DNA of 64,000 bases from Chitinophaga filiformis (GTDB lineage: Bacteria; Bacteroidota; Bacteroidia; Chitinophagales; Chitinophagaceae). A model generated the notes under the pieces. The model made no database searches. It saw nothing but the letters and a program-made list of their open reading frames with translations, and was not told where the DNA came from. Shown here in pieces: positions 28,011-37,988 of this stretch. The first letter of the stretch is position 1; every line of letters begins with the position of its first letter. The stretch is from contig NZ_CP095855.1 of the NCBI RefSeq assembly GCF_023100805.1, forward strand, positions 6,241,001-6,305,000. The letters are read 5' to 3'. The translations under genes were made by a program, and so were the position numbers.

Positions 28011-28556
28011 CTAAATTTCATTGATATTTCTCAATTTCTTCCGCAACTTGCGAAGTACATTACGAACATGCGTTTTGACTGTATGGGCACTAATACCCAA
28101 CTCCAAAGCGGTTTCCTTCTGACTTTTATGGTCAATATATATCATTTCAAAAGCTGTACGGCTGGCAACCCCCAATTCGCCCATGGCTGCGTGTAGCGTT
28201 AAGCGTAATTCGGAATTTTCCATGGGCACAGCTGTTACCATGGTCTCTTTTAAGTAGGCATATTGTTTTCGGCGCTTCTCCCCCGTCGCCAACTTGTCCA
28301 GTTTGTTGATGCATTTGTTACGTACTGCCTGCAGCAGATACCCTTTTAGCGTGGTGTTGATGACAATAGATTCCTTATTCTGCCAAAACCAGATGAAAAC
28401 CTCCTGAACGATATCGCATGCGTCGGCTTCATCCTTTAAAATACTATGAGCCCCCAGATGCATACGCGTCCAGTACCGATGAAACAAAGTAGTAAAGGCT
28501 GTCTCATCCCCCTTTTTTATAAGGCGTAATAGTTCATTGTCATTCAATGTGTTCAT
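28011..28556 (-). CDS. ECF RNA polymerase sigma factor
   Basis: 181 aa. Region 2: DEADACDIVQEVFIWFWQNK and GYLLQAVRNKCINKLDK. Region 4: FEMIYIDHKSQKETALELG and AHTVKTHVRNVLRKLRK. Typical of the Bacteroidota sigma factors paired with FecR. It lies head-to-head with the SusC gene at 29266 across a 700-base region. Confidence 0.94.
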   Translation of the reverse strand: MNTLNDNELLRLIKKGDETAFTTLFHRYWTRMHLGAHSILKDEADACDIVQEVFIWFWQNKESIVINTTLKGYLLQAVRNKCINKLDKLATGEKRRKQYAYLKETMVTAVPMENSELRLTLHAAMGELGVASRTAFEMIYIDHKSQKETALELGISAHTVKTHVRNVLRKLRKKLRNINEI

Positions 28557-29265
28557 TGCATTCGCTTGAGATCACTATTTTATAATCAGCCCTTTTGGGT
28601 TATGCCAAATAATTAGTGCAGGATGAATGGGTTTAATAGCAAACGGATGGATGAGGTTTGCAAAAGTAAAAAAATGTTAGTCATAATTCCAATAGTCGCC
28701 CAGTTCCGTTTTTCGGAAGGCTAATATTAATAATGACACCCCCGGATACTATTTAGCTGCATGAAAGCATTGCTTACCAGCGCATCATGCGTTGGTAAGC
28801 AATGTTCGATTGTATTCGTTGCTGCAAATAACGAAATTGGGAGGACAAATCAGTTAATGCCAGGTTAACAGCCTAAGAATCACGTTGCAATGTTATGCTT
28901 ATGTTAAGCCGACTACCTTTTTCTATTAGGCCCATCCGCTCAAAATGCCTACGGGCCACGATTACAGGTCAATCGACAAAAAATTACAGAATAACATCGA
29001 GGTATTTTTTTTAATAAGCAGATACCCCTTTTTTTTCAATTTTCGGCCTTAATGATATAGGGCTGCCAATGTGGTATGCCAACCAGGGGATTCTGTAATG
29101 TGTGTATTGTCATTAAGACTGTCAATTAGTAGAAAACCAGTGTTAGCTATTGTATTCGTTACGTATGTCGACTTTTTGAGTTTATTCGAAAAAACAGTTT
29201 TATCGATTGTCACGGGGACGTTCATTATTTATCAGCAAACCAACACCAAAAATCAACTATCACTT
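28557..29265. promoter_or_regulatory. Divergent regulatory region, sigma / susC
   Basis: About 700 bases, AT-rich. It carries the 37-base palindrome 28768-28804 and must contain the promoters of both operons. A longer SusC frame from 29071 exists but adds 65 residues without signal-peptide character, so I place the start at 29266. Confidence 0.5.
28768..28804. other. 37-bp near-perfect palindrome
   Basis: CATTGCTTACCAGCGCAT (28768-28785) pairs with 28787-28804 with one G-T wobble around a single central base. It lies between divergent promoters and has no T run, so an operator or cruciform is as likely as a terminator. Confidence 0.6.
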
Positions 29266-32200
29266 ATGAGTAGGATTCTAAGCGGGCACCCTGCGTTCAA
29301 CAGGTTAGTCATGTGCCTATTGCTATTGCACATTGGCATTTTTATGCAAGCTCAATCTGCCAGGGCCGGCAAAAAGGTAACTATCATCGCGAACAACACG
29401 CCTTTGCGGGAAATTCTAATGTCTGTAACTCAACAAACCGGTTTTGAGTTTGTATACCTGAATGAGGATATAAACGAACATGAAAAGGTTACAGGACGGT
29501 TTATCAATCAGGAAATTGATGAGTTTCTCGCAAAGCTATTTTCTGGTAAAGGTTTAAGTATCAGCTATAGAGGCAATGCTATTACTATCAGAAAGAAAAG
29601 CGATCGTCCGGTTGTCAATACCAGCACGCCACCAGGCGACTCCAGTACCATAGGTACCTTCTCTGTTTCCGGGAGAATAACAGATGGTAATGGTAATGCA
29701 CTACCCGGTGCCACTATCATGGTCAAAGGTGCGCGGCGAGGTGTCTCTGCTGACGATCAGGGACAATTCGCATTTGCCGCTATTCCGAAAAATGCAACTC
29801 TTACCGTTTCACTTATTGGTTATGAACCTAAAGAAGTGATTCTGACGGGTAACGCTTACGTAAGTGTGAAACTGAAACCAGTCATTGGAGACCTGGATGA
29901 AGCGATCGTTGTCGCTTACGGAACAACCTCCAAATCAAAAAATACTGGCGCAGTCACCGTTGTCAAGGGCAGCACGATCCGCGACATGCCGAACCAATCA
30001 TTTGATAGATCGCTTCAGGGACAGGTGCCCGGACTTCTGGTAACTACAGGTAATGGTCAGCCAGGCGGTGGTGTCAGCAATTTTGTGCTGCGTGGTATAG
30101 GGACCGGAACGTCGGCAGCAGGGGGCAGTACAGTAAGACAGCCTTTAATCGTTGTAGACGGTGTTCCGTTAACAGATGCAGGGTTTATTAATTTCCGCAT
30201 TAGCGATGGTGCAAATCCAATATCCAATCCATTATCGCAAATTAATACGGCAGACATCGAATCCATTTCTGTGTTAAAAGATGCCTCCGCGATCGCGCTG
30301 TACGGCTCAAAAGCGAGCAATGGCGTAATATTAATTACCACGAAAAAGGGAAAAGTTGGGGATGCTAAGATTAACTTCAGTTCTCGTGTTGATATTGCTT
30401 CTCCGGTTACCCATAAAAATAGCGTGCTGACAACGGACGAATATTTGGGGCTGCTGTATGAGTCTTACAAAAACTCCAATCCTACCCAGTGGACAGATGA
30501 GGCTATAGACAAGGATTTAAAGGCTAAGTTTCCTACAGTAACCAATAACCAGGGGCAAACTGCATTCTATGAACCGCAAGACTGGTTTGACGGCTTATAC
30601 AAGAGTCCTGTAGCGACTACTTCAAATAACCTGTCTCTATCCGGTGGAAGTGATAAAAGTACCTATTATCTTAATCTGGAGGTAACTAACCAAAATGGTG
30701 TTGTCAAGAATTCCAGCTTTGACAGATATTCGTTAAGGTACAACATGACCAATCAAGCCAGAAATTGGCTAAAGGTCGGCTTAAATTCAACCTTCTCATA
30801 TACCAAGCAGGATTATCCAACCTTCGACGACAATGTTCAAACCCCTACCGGCTTCGCATACGTTGCGCCACCTCTGGATCCAATTCGACTGTCTACTGGT
30901 AAGTACTATCTTCAACCCTTCTATCATCCGGCAGTAAAGTATTTCAATAATCCTGTTGCTCAATTGGATTATAATAAATATAATATTAAAGCGTATCGTA
31001 CCATAGGCAATTTATTCGCAGAGGCCATGTTGAACAAAAATTTGCGGGTACGAACAGATGTTGGTGGTGATGTGATGTTTTCGTTCAATAACGAGAAGCT
31101 TGATCCACGGTTCTACATAAGTTCAATGCCTCCTGGTATTGGGCAAATAACATCCTACAATTTGTTAAGAACCCGAGTAATCAATACAAACAGCATCACC
31201 TATCAGCAGCTGTTTAATGAACACAGTGTAAGCGTACTTGTTGCACAGGAATCGCAATTAGAATACCAACGTAATCAACTAGCCATACGCCAGGGCATCC
31301 CGAGCGTTGATCTGGACGATCTGTCGGCGGCAACAACGTTAATAGATGGCAGTGGCGTGAGTAACAAAGTAACATTAATGTCCTATTTCGGACAGTTAAA
31401 TTACAGCTATAAAAACAAGTTGAACGCTACAGTGTCTGCAAGGAGAGATGGGTCTTCTAAATTTGGTCCCAACAATAGGTATGGTAACTACTGGTCAACA
31501 GGTGCTGGTTGGGTGGTATCCAATGAACATTTTATGAACAGGCTTTCCAAGGTAATAAATTTATTAAAGCTGAGGGCGAGTGTAGGAACAGCAGGAAATT
31601 CAGCAACGATTTTGAATACTACCAGGTACGATCTGTTGCAATTTGCTACCGATAATGGGGTGACCTATGCCACTTTGAACGACGTTGCAGGCAATAGGGA
31701 TATAAAGTGGGAAAAAGTTTTCAATAAAGATGTAGGCCTGGAGTTTAGCCTTTTTGACCGATTGAATGGTACTGTTGACTTGTACGAAAGAAGCATATCA
31801 GACCTTCTGTATGCTGTTAATCTGTATGCTACCTCGGGTTACAATAGCGTCATAGACAACATCGGAAAGATGAGCAACAAGGGTATAGAAGTGGGGTTGT
31901 CCGTAGATGTTATCAAGAGCAAGGATTTTTCCTGGCGACTGGCAGGCAACTGGAGTACCAACAAAAACAAGCTGGTGAAGGCGAACCAGGCGCTGGCTGT
32001 CAACGGCAAGCTGATTGACAAGGAGGGCGAAAATTATAACTCCTTTTATCTGGTTAGATGGGCTGGCGTCAATCCAGATAATGGCAAACCAACATGGTAT
32101 GACATTTCAGGCAAAGTAACGGAGACCTATTCCCTTAATGACAGGGTAATCGTCGGTAAACCGCAGCCAGATGGGTTCGGCAGCCTGTCAACGACCATCG

Positions 32201-32658
32201 ACTACAAGCGGTTCCAGTTATCTTCACTGGCTGTGTACCAGTATGGATTCCAGGTATTCGATGTTTCCGGCGTTACATTGTTAAATGATGGCGTCACCTT
32301 TTCCTATATCAATCAATCTAAGAAGGCGCTTGACAGATGGCAAAAGCCTGGCGACATTGCCATGAATCCAAGACGGGTGCTAAACAATGTTGATGGAGGC
32401 AATAGAAATTCCACAAGGTACTTGTATGATGGCGACTTCATTCGCCTGAAGAATATATCACTCAGCTACGCTTTCGGAGAGCAGCTGCTTTCAAAACTTA
32501 AAGTTAGGCAGCTAAGGGTATATGCCAATGCATATAATGTCGCATTATGGACCAAATACAAGGGCCTGGATCCGGAAAACGTTGGCGCTCTGGGTGATGG
32601 TAACGCATCTTACCCTCAAAGCCGGTCCTATTCTTTGGGATTAGATCTTACATTTTAA
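29266..32658 (+). CDS. SusC/RagA TonB-linked transporter with STN domain
   Basis: 1130 aa from the ATG at 29266 (MSRILSGHPAFNRLVMCLLL), giving a normal signal peptide. STN domain (KVTIIANNTPLREILMSVTQ), carboxypeptidase-like domain (SGRITDGNGNALPGATIMV), plug with YGSKASNGVILITTKKG, then the barrel ending in SYSLGLDLTF. First gene of the susC-susD-tlpA operon divergent from sigma/FecR, which it probably signals to through the STN domain. Same gene order as the first cassette; ligand unknown. Confidence 0.94.
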   Translation: MSRILSGHPAFNRLVMCLLLLHIGIFMQAQSARAGKKVTIIANNTPLREILMSVTQQTGFEFVYLNEDINEHEKVTGRFINQEIDEFLAKLFSGKGLSISYRGNAITIRKKSDRPVVNTSTPPGDSSTIGTFSVSGRITDGNGNALPGATIMVKGARRGVSADDQGQFAFAAIPKNATLTVSLIGYEPKEVILTGNAYVSVKLKPVIGDLDEAIVVAYGTTSKSKNTGAVTVVKGSTIRDMPNQSFDRSLQGQVPGLLVTTGNGQPGGGVSNFVLRGIGTGTSAAGGSTVRQPLIVVDGVPLTDAGFINFRISDGANPISNPLSQINTADIESISVLKDASAIALYGSKASNGVILITTKKGKVGDAKINFSSRVDIASPVTHKNSVLTTDEYLGLLYESYKNSNPTQWTDEAIDKDLKAKFPTVTNNQGQTAFYEPQDWFDGLYKSPVATTSNNLSLSGGSDKSTYYLNLEVTNQNGVVKNSSFDRYSLRYNMTNQARNWLKVGLNSTFSYTKQDYPTFDDNVQTPTGFAYVAPPLDPIRLSTGKYYLQPFYHPAVKYFNNPVAQLDYNKYNIKAYRTIGNLFAEAMLNKNLRVRTDVGGDVMFSFNNEKLDPRFYISSMPPGIGQITSYNLLRTRVINTNSITYQQLFNEHSVSVLVAQESQLEYQRNQLAIRQGIPSVDLDDLSAATTLIDGSGVSNKVTLMSYFGQLNYSYKNKLNATVSARRDGSSKFGPNNRYGNYWSTGAGWVVSNEHFMNRLSKVINLLKLRASVGTAGNSATILNTTRYDLLQFATDNGVTYATLNDVAGNRDIKWEKVFNKDVGLEFSLFDRLNGTVDLYERSISDLLYAVNLYATSGYNSVIDNIGKMSNKGIEVGLSVDVIKSKDFSWRLAGNWSTNKNKLVKANQALAVNGKLIDKEGENYNSFYLVRWAGVNPDNGKPTWYDISGKVTETYSLNDRVIVGKPQPDGFGSLSTTIDYKRFQLSSLAVYQYGFQVFDVSGVTLLNDGVTFSYINQSKKALDRWQKPGDIAMNPRRVLNNVDGGNRNSTRYLYDGDFIRLKNISLSYAFGEQLLSKLKVRQLRVYANAYNVALWTKYKGLDPENVGALGDGNASYPQSRSYSLGLDLTF

Positions 32659-32672
32659 ACCTGAAATATTTT

Positions 32673-34097
32673 ATGGCACGTATATATATATTCATTTTTA
32701 TTGGAGTAATAGTTTTCTGCTCGGGATGTAAAAAAGGTTTCCTTGACGTTACACCTTCCAATCAAGTAGAATCCGGGAAATATATTAGCAACTTGGCTGC
32801 CTGTGAAACCGTTTTAAACGGTGCATATGTGGAGCTGAAAACCAGGTTCTACACGGGATATGCATTCATCTATGGGGAGCTTGTAGCAGACAATATGAAG
32901 CCTATTATTAGCGGCACTCCTCTTACTTCACACTATGCCTGGCGGCAGATTGCAGATGAAACCAATAGTTATCAAATGAGCAGCAGTAGCAGCAATTTAA
33001 ATCCTTTCTGGATTTCCGGCTACCATATGCTGCGCGAAGTCGCATTGGTTTTAGAAAACGTAGATCGGTTTAAACAGGAAGATAGTGTGAAAGCGAATAA
33101 TTTAAAAGGGCAGGCGCTGGCATTACGTGCACTTGCTCACCTGCAGTTGTTAAATTATTTTAGTCAGCAGTACAATTATTCCGCAGACGCCTCCCACGCC
33201 GGCATACCGTATGTGACAGCTTCAGACTGGAACACAGAGTATACCAGAAATACTGTGTCCGACAACTATAAGCAAATATTAAATGACCTGCAGATAGCGC
33301 TAACATTGTTACCTGCCAATGTCCTTTCGAATCAGGTCCTTACCAAGACGGCGGTCCAGGCATTAATAGCACGTGTCTATCTTAACAAAGGTGAGTATGC
33401 ACTGGCAAAAGACATGGCGGTATCTGTATTAACTAAAGTCCCCTTGATGGTTACGGGTTATCCGGAAAATTTATTTACAAATAAAGAGTCAGAGGCCATA
33501 TTTCAGCTGTCACCGCCACTAACTGAACTGGATCAAAGAGTTGCTTTTCCGGGATATTACTTTCGGGAGTCATTCAAGTACTACGGAGCGACCAAAGATA
33601 TAGCGCTGCTGCTCACTCAATACCCTACCGATATTCGCAGAGCCTGGGTAAAGGATACCGCCGGCGCCTGGGAAATACGCAAATATCCGACAGGTATTGT
33701 TGCCAATTCCAAGTTTCCCACCACCTCCTATTACCAGACTCTGATACGCTCATCCGAAATGTATTTGATTGCAGCGGAAGCTTTCGCTCAAAACAGTATG
33801 AAGGACAGTTCGCTGTATTATCTTAACGCTATTCGGGTAAGGGCATATGGTGTAAATAGTGCTATAGATGTTTCAGGCGGCGCTTTGCTGGACTCAATAT
33901 ATATGGAGAGACGAAAAGAACTCTGCTTCGAGGGGAATCGTTTATATGATCTCTCACGACAGAAAAAAGCGATAAAAAGGGCCGATGTCGCTGACAACGT
34001 TGGCCCGGAACTACTCTATCCTAATGACAGATATATAGCACCCATTCCTCTTTCAGATGTGCTTGTAAAAGGTCTGAATCAGAATAAGGACTATTAG
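32673..34097 (+). CDS. SusD/RagB-family outer-membrane lipoprotein
   Basis: 474 aa. Lipobox VIVFCSGC, then KKGFLDVTPSNQVESGKY. Family segments GQALALRALAHLQLLNYF and VQALIARVYLNKGEYALAKD; C-terminal MERRKELCFEGNRLYDLSR. It begins 14 bases after susC and acts as its lid. Confidence 0.94.
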   Translation: MARIYIFIFIGVIVFCSGCKKGFLDVTPSNQVESGKYISNLAACETVLNGAYVELKTRFYTGYAFIYGELVADNMKPIISGTPLTSHYAWRQIADETNSYQMSSSSSNLNPFWISGYHMLREVALVLENVDRFKQEDSVKANNLKGQALALRALAHLQLLNYFSQQYNYSADASHAGIPYVTASDWNTEYTRNTVSDNYKQILNDLQIALTLLPANVLSNQVLTKTAVQALIARVYLNKGEYALAKDMAVSVLTKVPLMVTGYPENLFTNKESEAIFQLSPPLTELDQRVAFPGYYFRESFKYYGATKDIALLLTQYPTDIRRAWVKDTAGAWEIRKYPTGIVANSKFPTTSYYQTLIRSSEMYLIAAEAFAQNSMKDSSLYYLNAIRVRAYGVNSAIDVSGGALLDSIYMERRKELCFEGNRLYDLSRQKKAIKRADVADNVGPELLYPNDRYIAPIPLSDVLVKGLNQNKDY

Positions 34098-34125
34098 GGG
34101 TTACTCATACTCTTGCCGCCTACTA

Positions 34126-34161
34126 AAATGTGAATGTTATATGAAATGTGAATGTTATATG
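34126..34161 (+). repeat. 18-bp tandem duplication at the start of the TlpA gene
   Basis: AAATGTGAATGTTATATG occurs twice without a gap (34126-34143 and 34144-34161). It creates a spare in-frame ATG at 34141 ahead of the likely true start at 34159. Confidence 0.85.
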
Positions 34162-35643
34162 AAATATACAATCTTAGTCCGATTTGTCAATGTTATTTTC
34201 CTGGCGATGGCTGCGCTCTATCCGGCCTCGTTTGCTCATGGGCAATTTCCGGATACTTCCGGCACTTTTACCCTCCATGGTACTTTTGAGGGCACCAGGT
34301 CGATAGACAGCATCTCAATTGTTGTTTTACAGGATATAAGTAACCCTGATGCGCAACATACTTACAAGGTGCCTGTCACTAACAATGAGTTTAGGCTGAC
34401 AACAACATTAAACCAACCTGCGCGTTTTTGGATTCGGGATTTCATGCGATTCGATTATTTTGTCGAACCTAATGACGACTTATCAGTTGTTATCAAAGGA
34501 CGTAATGATAGTTGTATTTTCAGCGGACGAGGTGCTTCCAAACTTATTATGCTTCAAGGTATGCAGCATGAGTTCAAAAATAAGCCTAAGCCGTCTGCTG
34601 CAACTTCTTCCAATTACTTAGATTATTATCTGAAGTTATCCGGTTGGACCGATACAGCCGTTGGTGTAATGAACGATTACTTATCGAGGTTTAAAACCAC
34701 GGTATCGCCGACAGCGCTGGAGATAAGCCGTATCATGGTAAAGTTTCATTTAGAGGAGGCAAGGTTCCAGACAATGCAAATGTTAGTCGTTAAAGCGCCC
34801 TCTTTGAGTATGTCGACTAACGACCTGATAAGGATATTCGATACCACCATCAACATCAATGAAATTTTCCAACTGCCGGTGACCGATTACATGGCCAGCA
34901 TGGGTTTGCTCAGTCACGCCCGGCAGATCATTGAGTTATCATCCTGGCGCAGTATAGACTTTGCCAAACAGTCATCTATGTTCCCTGAGATTCAATATAA
35001 GCTGGCGAAGTCCAAATATAGTGGCTTGGCCAGGGACATTGTTACCGCAAAGCTGATCAAAGTATTACTTCGCCATGATGGGACCTCTGAGTCGGTCATG
35101 TATTGCGTAAATGACTTTTTGAACAACGCCTCAAACGCATATCTCAAGGAAACCGTTAAGAAAGATCTGGGGCAGGCCAGGCGTATCGCTATTGGTCAAT
35201 CAGCGCCTTCTTTTAAGCTCTACGATGCGCGAAACAGGCTTATTACTGATAAAGATTTTAAGAATAAGGTCATTGTAATGGATTTTTGGTTCACTGGTTG
35301 TATTCCATGCTCCCGCCTGGTGCCCGTGATCAGGGAGATCGAACATCGCTTTAAAAACGACACTGGTGTCGTTTTTATAAATGTTTCCGTTGACACAGAT
35401 AAGAAAAAGTGGCTGAATAGTCTAAAAGAGGGAAGATTTACAACAGGAAGTGGCATTTCACTCAACGCGACCGGTGAGCATGCTTCTGATATCGTCAAAG
35501 ATTATTCTGTGCAGGGATTTCCGAAACTGGTGTTAATAGACAAGAAAGGAAGGATATTGAGTTCAATGCCCCCGGACGAAAAGCCTCGTGCAGGTGAAAT
35601 CGACGATATTTCGGGTGTAATTTCAAACGCATTATATGACTAA
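34159..35643 (+). CDS. TlpA-type thioredoxin-fold protein with long N-terminal domain
   Basis: 494 aa from the ATG at 34159 (MKYTILVRFVNVIFLAMAAL), preferred because the ATG at 34141 lies in a tandem repeat and only adds MKCECY before the signal peptide. The N-terminal 340 residues correspond in type to those of the protein at 7635. The C-terminal thioredoxin domain has DFWFTGCIPCSR (active site CIPC) and the cis-Pro loop GFPKLVLI. Third gene of the SusCD operon; probably a periplasmic thiol-disulfide enzyme. Confidence 0.88.
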   Translation: MKYTILVRFVNVIFLAMAALYPASFAHGQFPDTSGTFTLHGTFEGTRSIDSISIVVLQDISNPDAQHTYKVPVTNNEFRLTTTLNQPARFWIRDFMRFDYFVEPNDDLSVVIKGRNDSCIFSGRGASKLIMLQGMQHEFKNKPKPSAATSSNYLDYYLKLSGWTDTAVGVMNDYLSRFKTTVSPTALEISRIMVKFHLEEARFQTMQMLVVKAPSLSMSTNDLIRIFDTTININEIFQLPVTDYMASMGLLSHARQIIELSSWRSIDFAKQSSMFPEIQYKLAKSKYSGLARDIVTAKLIKVLLRHDGTSESVMYCVNDFLNNASNAYLKETVKKDLGQARRIAIGQSAPSFKLYDARNRLITDKDFKNKVIVMDFWFTGCIPCSRLVPVIREIEHRFKNDTGVVFINVSVDTDKKKWLNSLKEGRFTTGSGISLNATGEHASDIVKDYSVQGFPKLVLIDKKGRILSSMPPDEKPRAGEIDDISGVISNALYD

Positions 35644-35799
35644 CGCCGTCGGTAACTACGCAAATGATATTACCGTCCTGTAGGGTTTGGTTACATGAAG
35701 ACAGTGCCCTTTTCGGCTTATGCTTCAGGCTGTAGCGATGGACAGCTTGTTACTCAGCTGGGAAGGGCACTTCTCGTACTATTCCAGGAATTTAAGGAC

Positions 35800-37908
35800 T
35801 TACAACAGGAAAGGAAAGCTAAATGAATAAGGGGCGCTATAGCGGATTAGAAAATGTATGATGCCTGCATTGCCGGAGGTAAAGCTGGCAATGGGTTTGG
35901 GCTCTTTTTCTATAAGCCAGTACGTGCCAGATTGAGCGCTTGATTTTTTAAGACAAAGTAAGTGTTGAACAATCTCTTTTGCCCGTTCCAGCCATTCAGG
36001 ATCCCTGAACACTTTATATGCCTCTAAATATACCTCCCCCAAACCGGTGAGGCCATAGGAGTGACTTAGATTATTATGTATGATGTTTCGGTCAAAATAT
36101 TGCAACGCTTTGTAAGCCAGGTCGCGGTAGTAAGAGTCTCCTAAAACCTCAAATGCTTTTATGTAGGTCAGGGCTATGCCACAACCGCCATTATATAACC
36201 ACTCATTATACCGAGACACAGACCAATCGCTCCAGAATAACGAATTTCCCTGTCTATGTGCCCTTGACTGTAGCCAATGCAACCCTTTCCTGATTGCCGG
36301 TATTAATTTGGGGTTCTCACTAATTTTAAGGTAGCGTATCAACGCCAGTAGTATACCGGCCGTCCCGGTAAATAGAGATATGGACGTTTTTTGCCCATTG
36401 AGTCCTTTCCAGCTGCCGTTTTTATTTTGACTGTCGAGTATACTTTGTATGCATCGGTCCAGCTCTTCATTTATATTTTCGTCTGCATGATCTTCGACCA
36501 GCGTTAGCAGTGCGAGTACCTTTCCTGCCAGGCCTCCTTTTATTTCCTGCGTACTGGCAGCCTTTGATACCAGGACTGCCATCACGCTGTCGTATTCCTC
36601 CCGTGTAGCTAATGGGATCACTTTTGATACATAATGTAAGGCCATAGCGATGCCATGACTCCCCGAATAGAGTCCAGGCCTTATTCTATTAGGATCTTCC
36701 AAATATGTCTTCAAAAGGCTCCAGGTCCTGGAGGCCAGGCTATCAAAAGCGTCCACCCTGAAGTGTGCTTGCCGGGCAACAGACAGCAGATATAGCACGC
36801 CTGCCGCGCCGTTATGTATTTCACAGCGATATTGGCGGGGATTGACTTTCTCGTTGGGACTATTATTTTCGAATGAAAACCACCCATGGTCATCAGCCAT
36901 TAACGGCGAGCAGACTGCATCAATGGCACTTTGAATAATTGTTCCAAGGGCATCATCCGAAGCTGCCATTATCGATGAGGACTGTCGTTTCATTCCTTGG
37001 TCCCTGAGGCGTGTCTTAAAGGCGCTCAAGGCATCCTTTATTACTTCAAGTGAAGGCCTGTTATCCGGGTCATCATCGAAACATCGCAAAAGCATATTTG
37101 AGAGCGCATCGTCTCCAATAAAATGATCCAGCTTGCTTTTGGTGATAAGCTGGTCCTTTTCGACAATTTTATAAGGGTCGATGCCGGTCAGCAACCTTAT
37201 AATAAGTGCTCCCATTGCAAAAATATCTTCTTTAAAGGTAGGCGTCTGCTTATTGAGTTGTTCCGGCGACATATAACCTAATGTACCAAGCTCAAAAGGC
37301 GGCGTTGGGAACTGCCTATTTATCGAGTAGGAAAGTTCAGGATCAATTAATACGACCTTTTTGGCGCGAGTAACTATGAAATTACTTGCTGTTATATCCC
37401 GGTGAACATAACCGTGCTCATGCAGCCTGCTTATGCTCGAAATGATGTCTTTTAAGTAATCTAACATTTGTAAGCCAGGGTACCGCCCGCGTAATAGTGA
37501 AGTATGTATCGCCTTATTGTTTTCTTCAAATTCCCGCTCTATAGTTTTGCCCTTTATATACTCCATGGGCAGATATAAGTTACCGTTAACCCGTAATTCC
37601 TGCCTAATCCTGGGAACTGGCACTAATGGCTTAAATTCCTTCAGTAAATTAGCTTGCCATAGTAGTCGGTCTATATTATTTCTGCCTGCAGCATCCAGAT
37701 TGTGGCTGGCGTTCGCTTCCTTCAAAATACATATCCCCCAATCAAAAATACCTTTGATATAAAGACATTTATAGACAGACCCTTTCCTATCTTCCTTAAT
37801 GATGCTAAGAACTAAGTATGTTTGATCTACCAGGCTCCATTTCTTCAATACATTGTTTGTTGCCATGCTTGGCTTCTCAACGGTTGCGGAAATTGGTTGA
37901 GTTGTCAT
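35800..37908 (-). CDS. LanKC-like protein without lyase domain: kinase plus zinc-less LanC-like domain
   Basis: 702 aa. Residues about 30-300 are a LanKC-type kinase: ICILKEA (Lys63), GRNNIDRLLWQA, VHRDITASNFIV with catalytic Asp171 and Asn176, IDPE in place of DFG (189-191 region), GTLGYMSPEQ. Residues about 360-702 are LanC-like repeats (HNGAAG, YSGSHG, FTGTAG, YGLTG, TSGNAG). The LanC metal positions are WLYNGG (570-575) and HSYG (616-619), so zinc ligands are absent. The N-terminal phospho-lyase-like domain of class III enzymes is missing; the start is solid because kinase motifs begin near residue 30. It is the last gene of a - strand operon with a cysteine-rich peptide at its head. It may phosphorylate or glue that peptide; unproven. 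Confidence 0.83.
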   Translation of the reverse strand: MTTQPISATVEKPSMATNNVLKKWSLVDQTYLVLSIIKEDRKGSVYKCLYIKGIFDWGICILKEANASHNLDAAGRNNIDRLLWQANLLKEFKPLVPVPRIRQELRVNGNLYLPMEYIKGKTIEREFEENNKAIHTSLLRGRYPGLQMLDYLKDIISSISRLHEHGYVHRDITASNFIVTRAKKVVLIDPELSYSINRQFPTPPFELGTLGYMSPEQLNKQTPTFKEDIFAMGALIIRLLTGIDPYKIVEKDQLITKSKLDHFIGDDALSNMLLRCFDDDPDNRPSLEVIKDALSAFKTRLRDQGMKRQSSSIMAASDDALGTIIQSAIDAVCSPLMADDHGWFSFENNSPNEKVNPRQYRCEIHNGAAGVLYLLSVARQAHFRVDAFDSLASRTWSLLKTYLEDPNRIRPGLYSGSHGIAMALHYVSKVIPLATREEYDSVMAVLVSKAASTQEIKGGLAGKVLALLTLVEDHADENINEELDRCIQSILDSQNKNGSWKGLNGQKTSISLFTGTAGILLALIRYLKISENPKLIPAIRKGLHWLQSRAHRQGNSLFWSDWSVSRYNEWLYNGGCGIALTYIKAFEVLGDSYYRDLAYKALQYFDRNIIHNNLSHSYGLTGLGEVYLEAYKVFRDPEWLERAKEIVQHLLCLKKSSAQSGTYWLIEKEPKPIASFTSGNAGIIHFLIRYSAPYSFSFPFLL

Positions 37909-37988
37909 GCCTTAAAAATTTTACGTACTATCTTGTTTGTTACCTGTATTTGGGAATAAGTGTACCCAGGTCTCAACCATGGATACTC

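Noticed and set aside
35703..35772. Inverted repeat AGTGCCCTT / AAGGGCACT as a terminator
   Set aside because: The loop is about 50 bases and there is no T run; it may be chance, though it lies between convergent genes.
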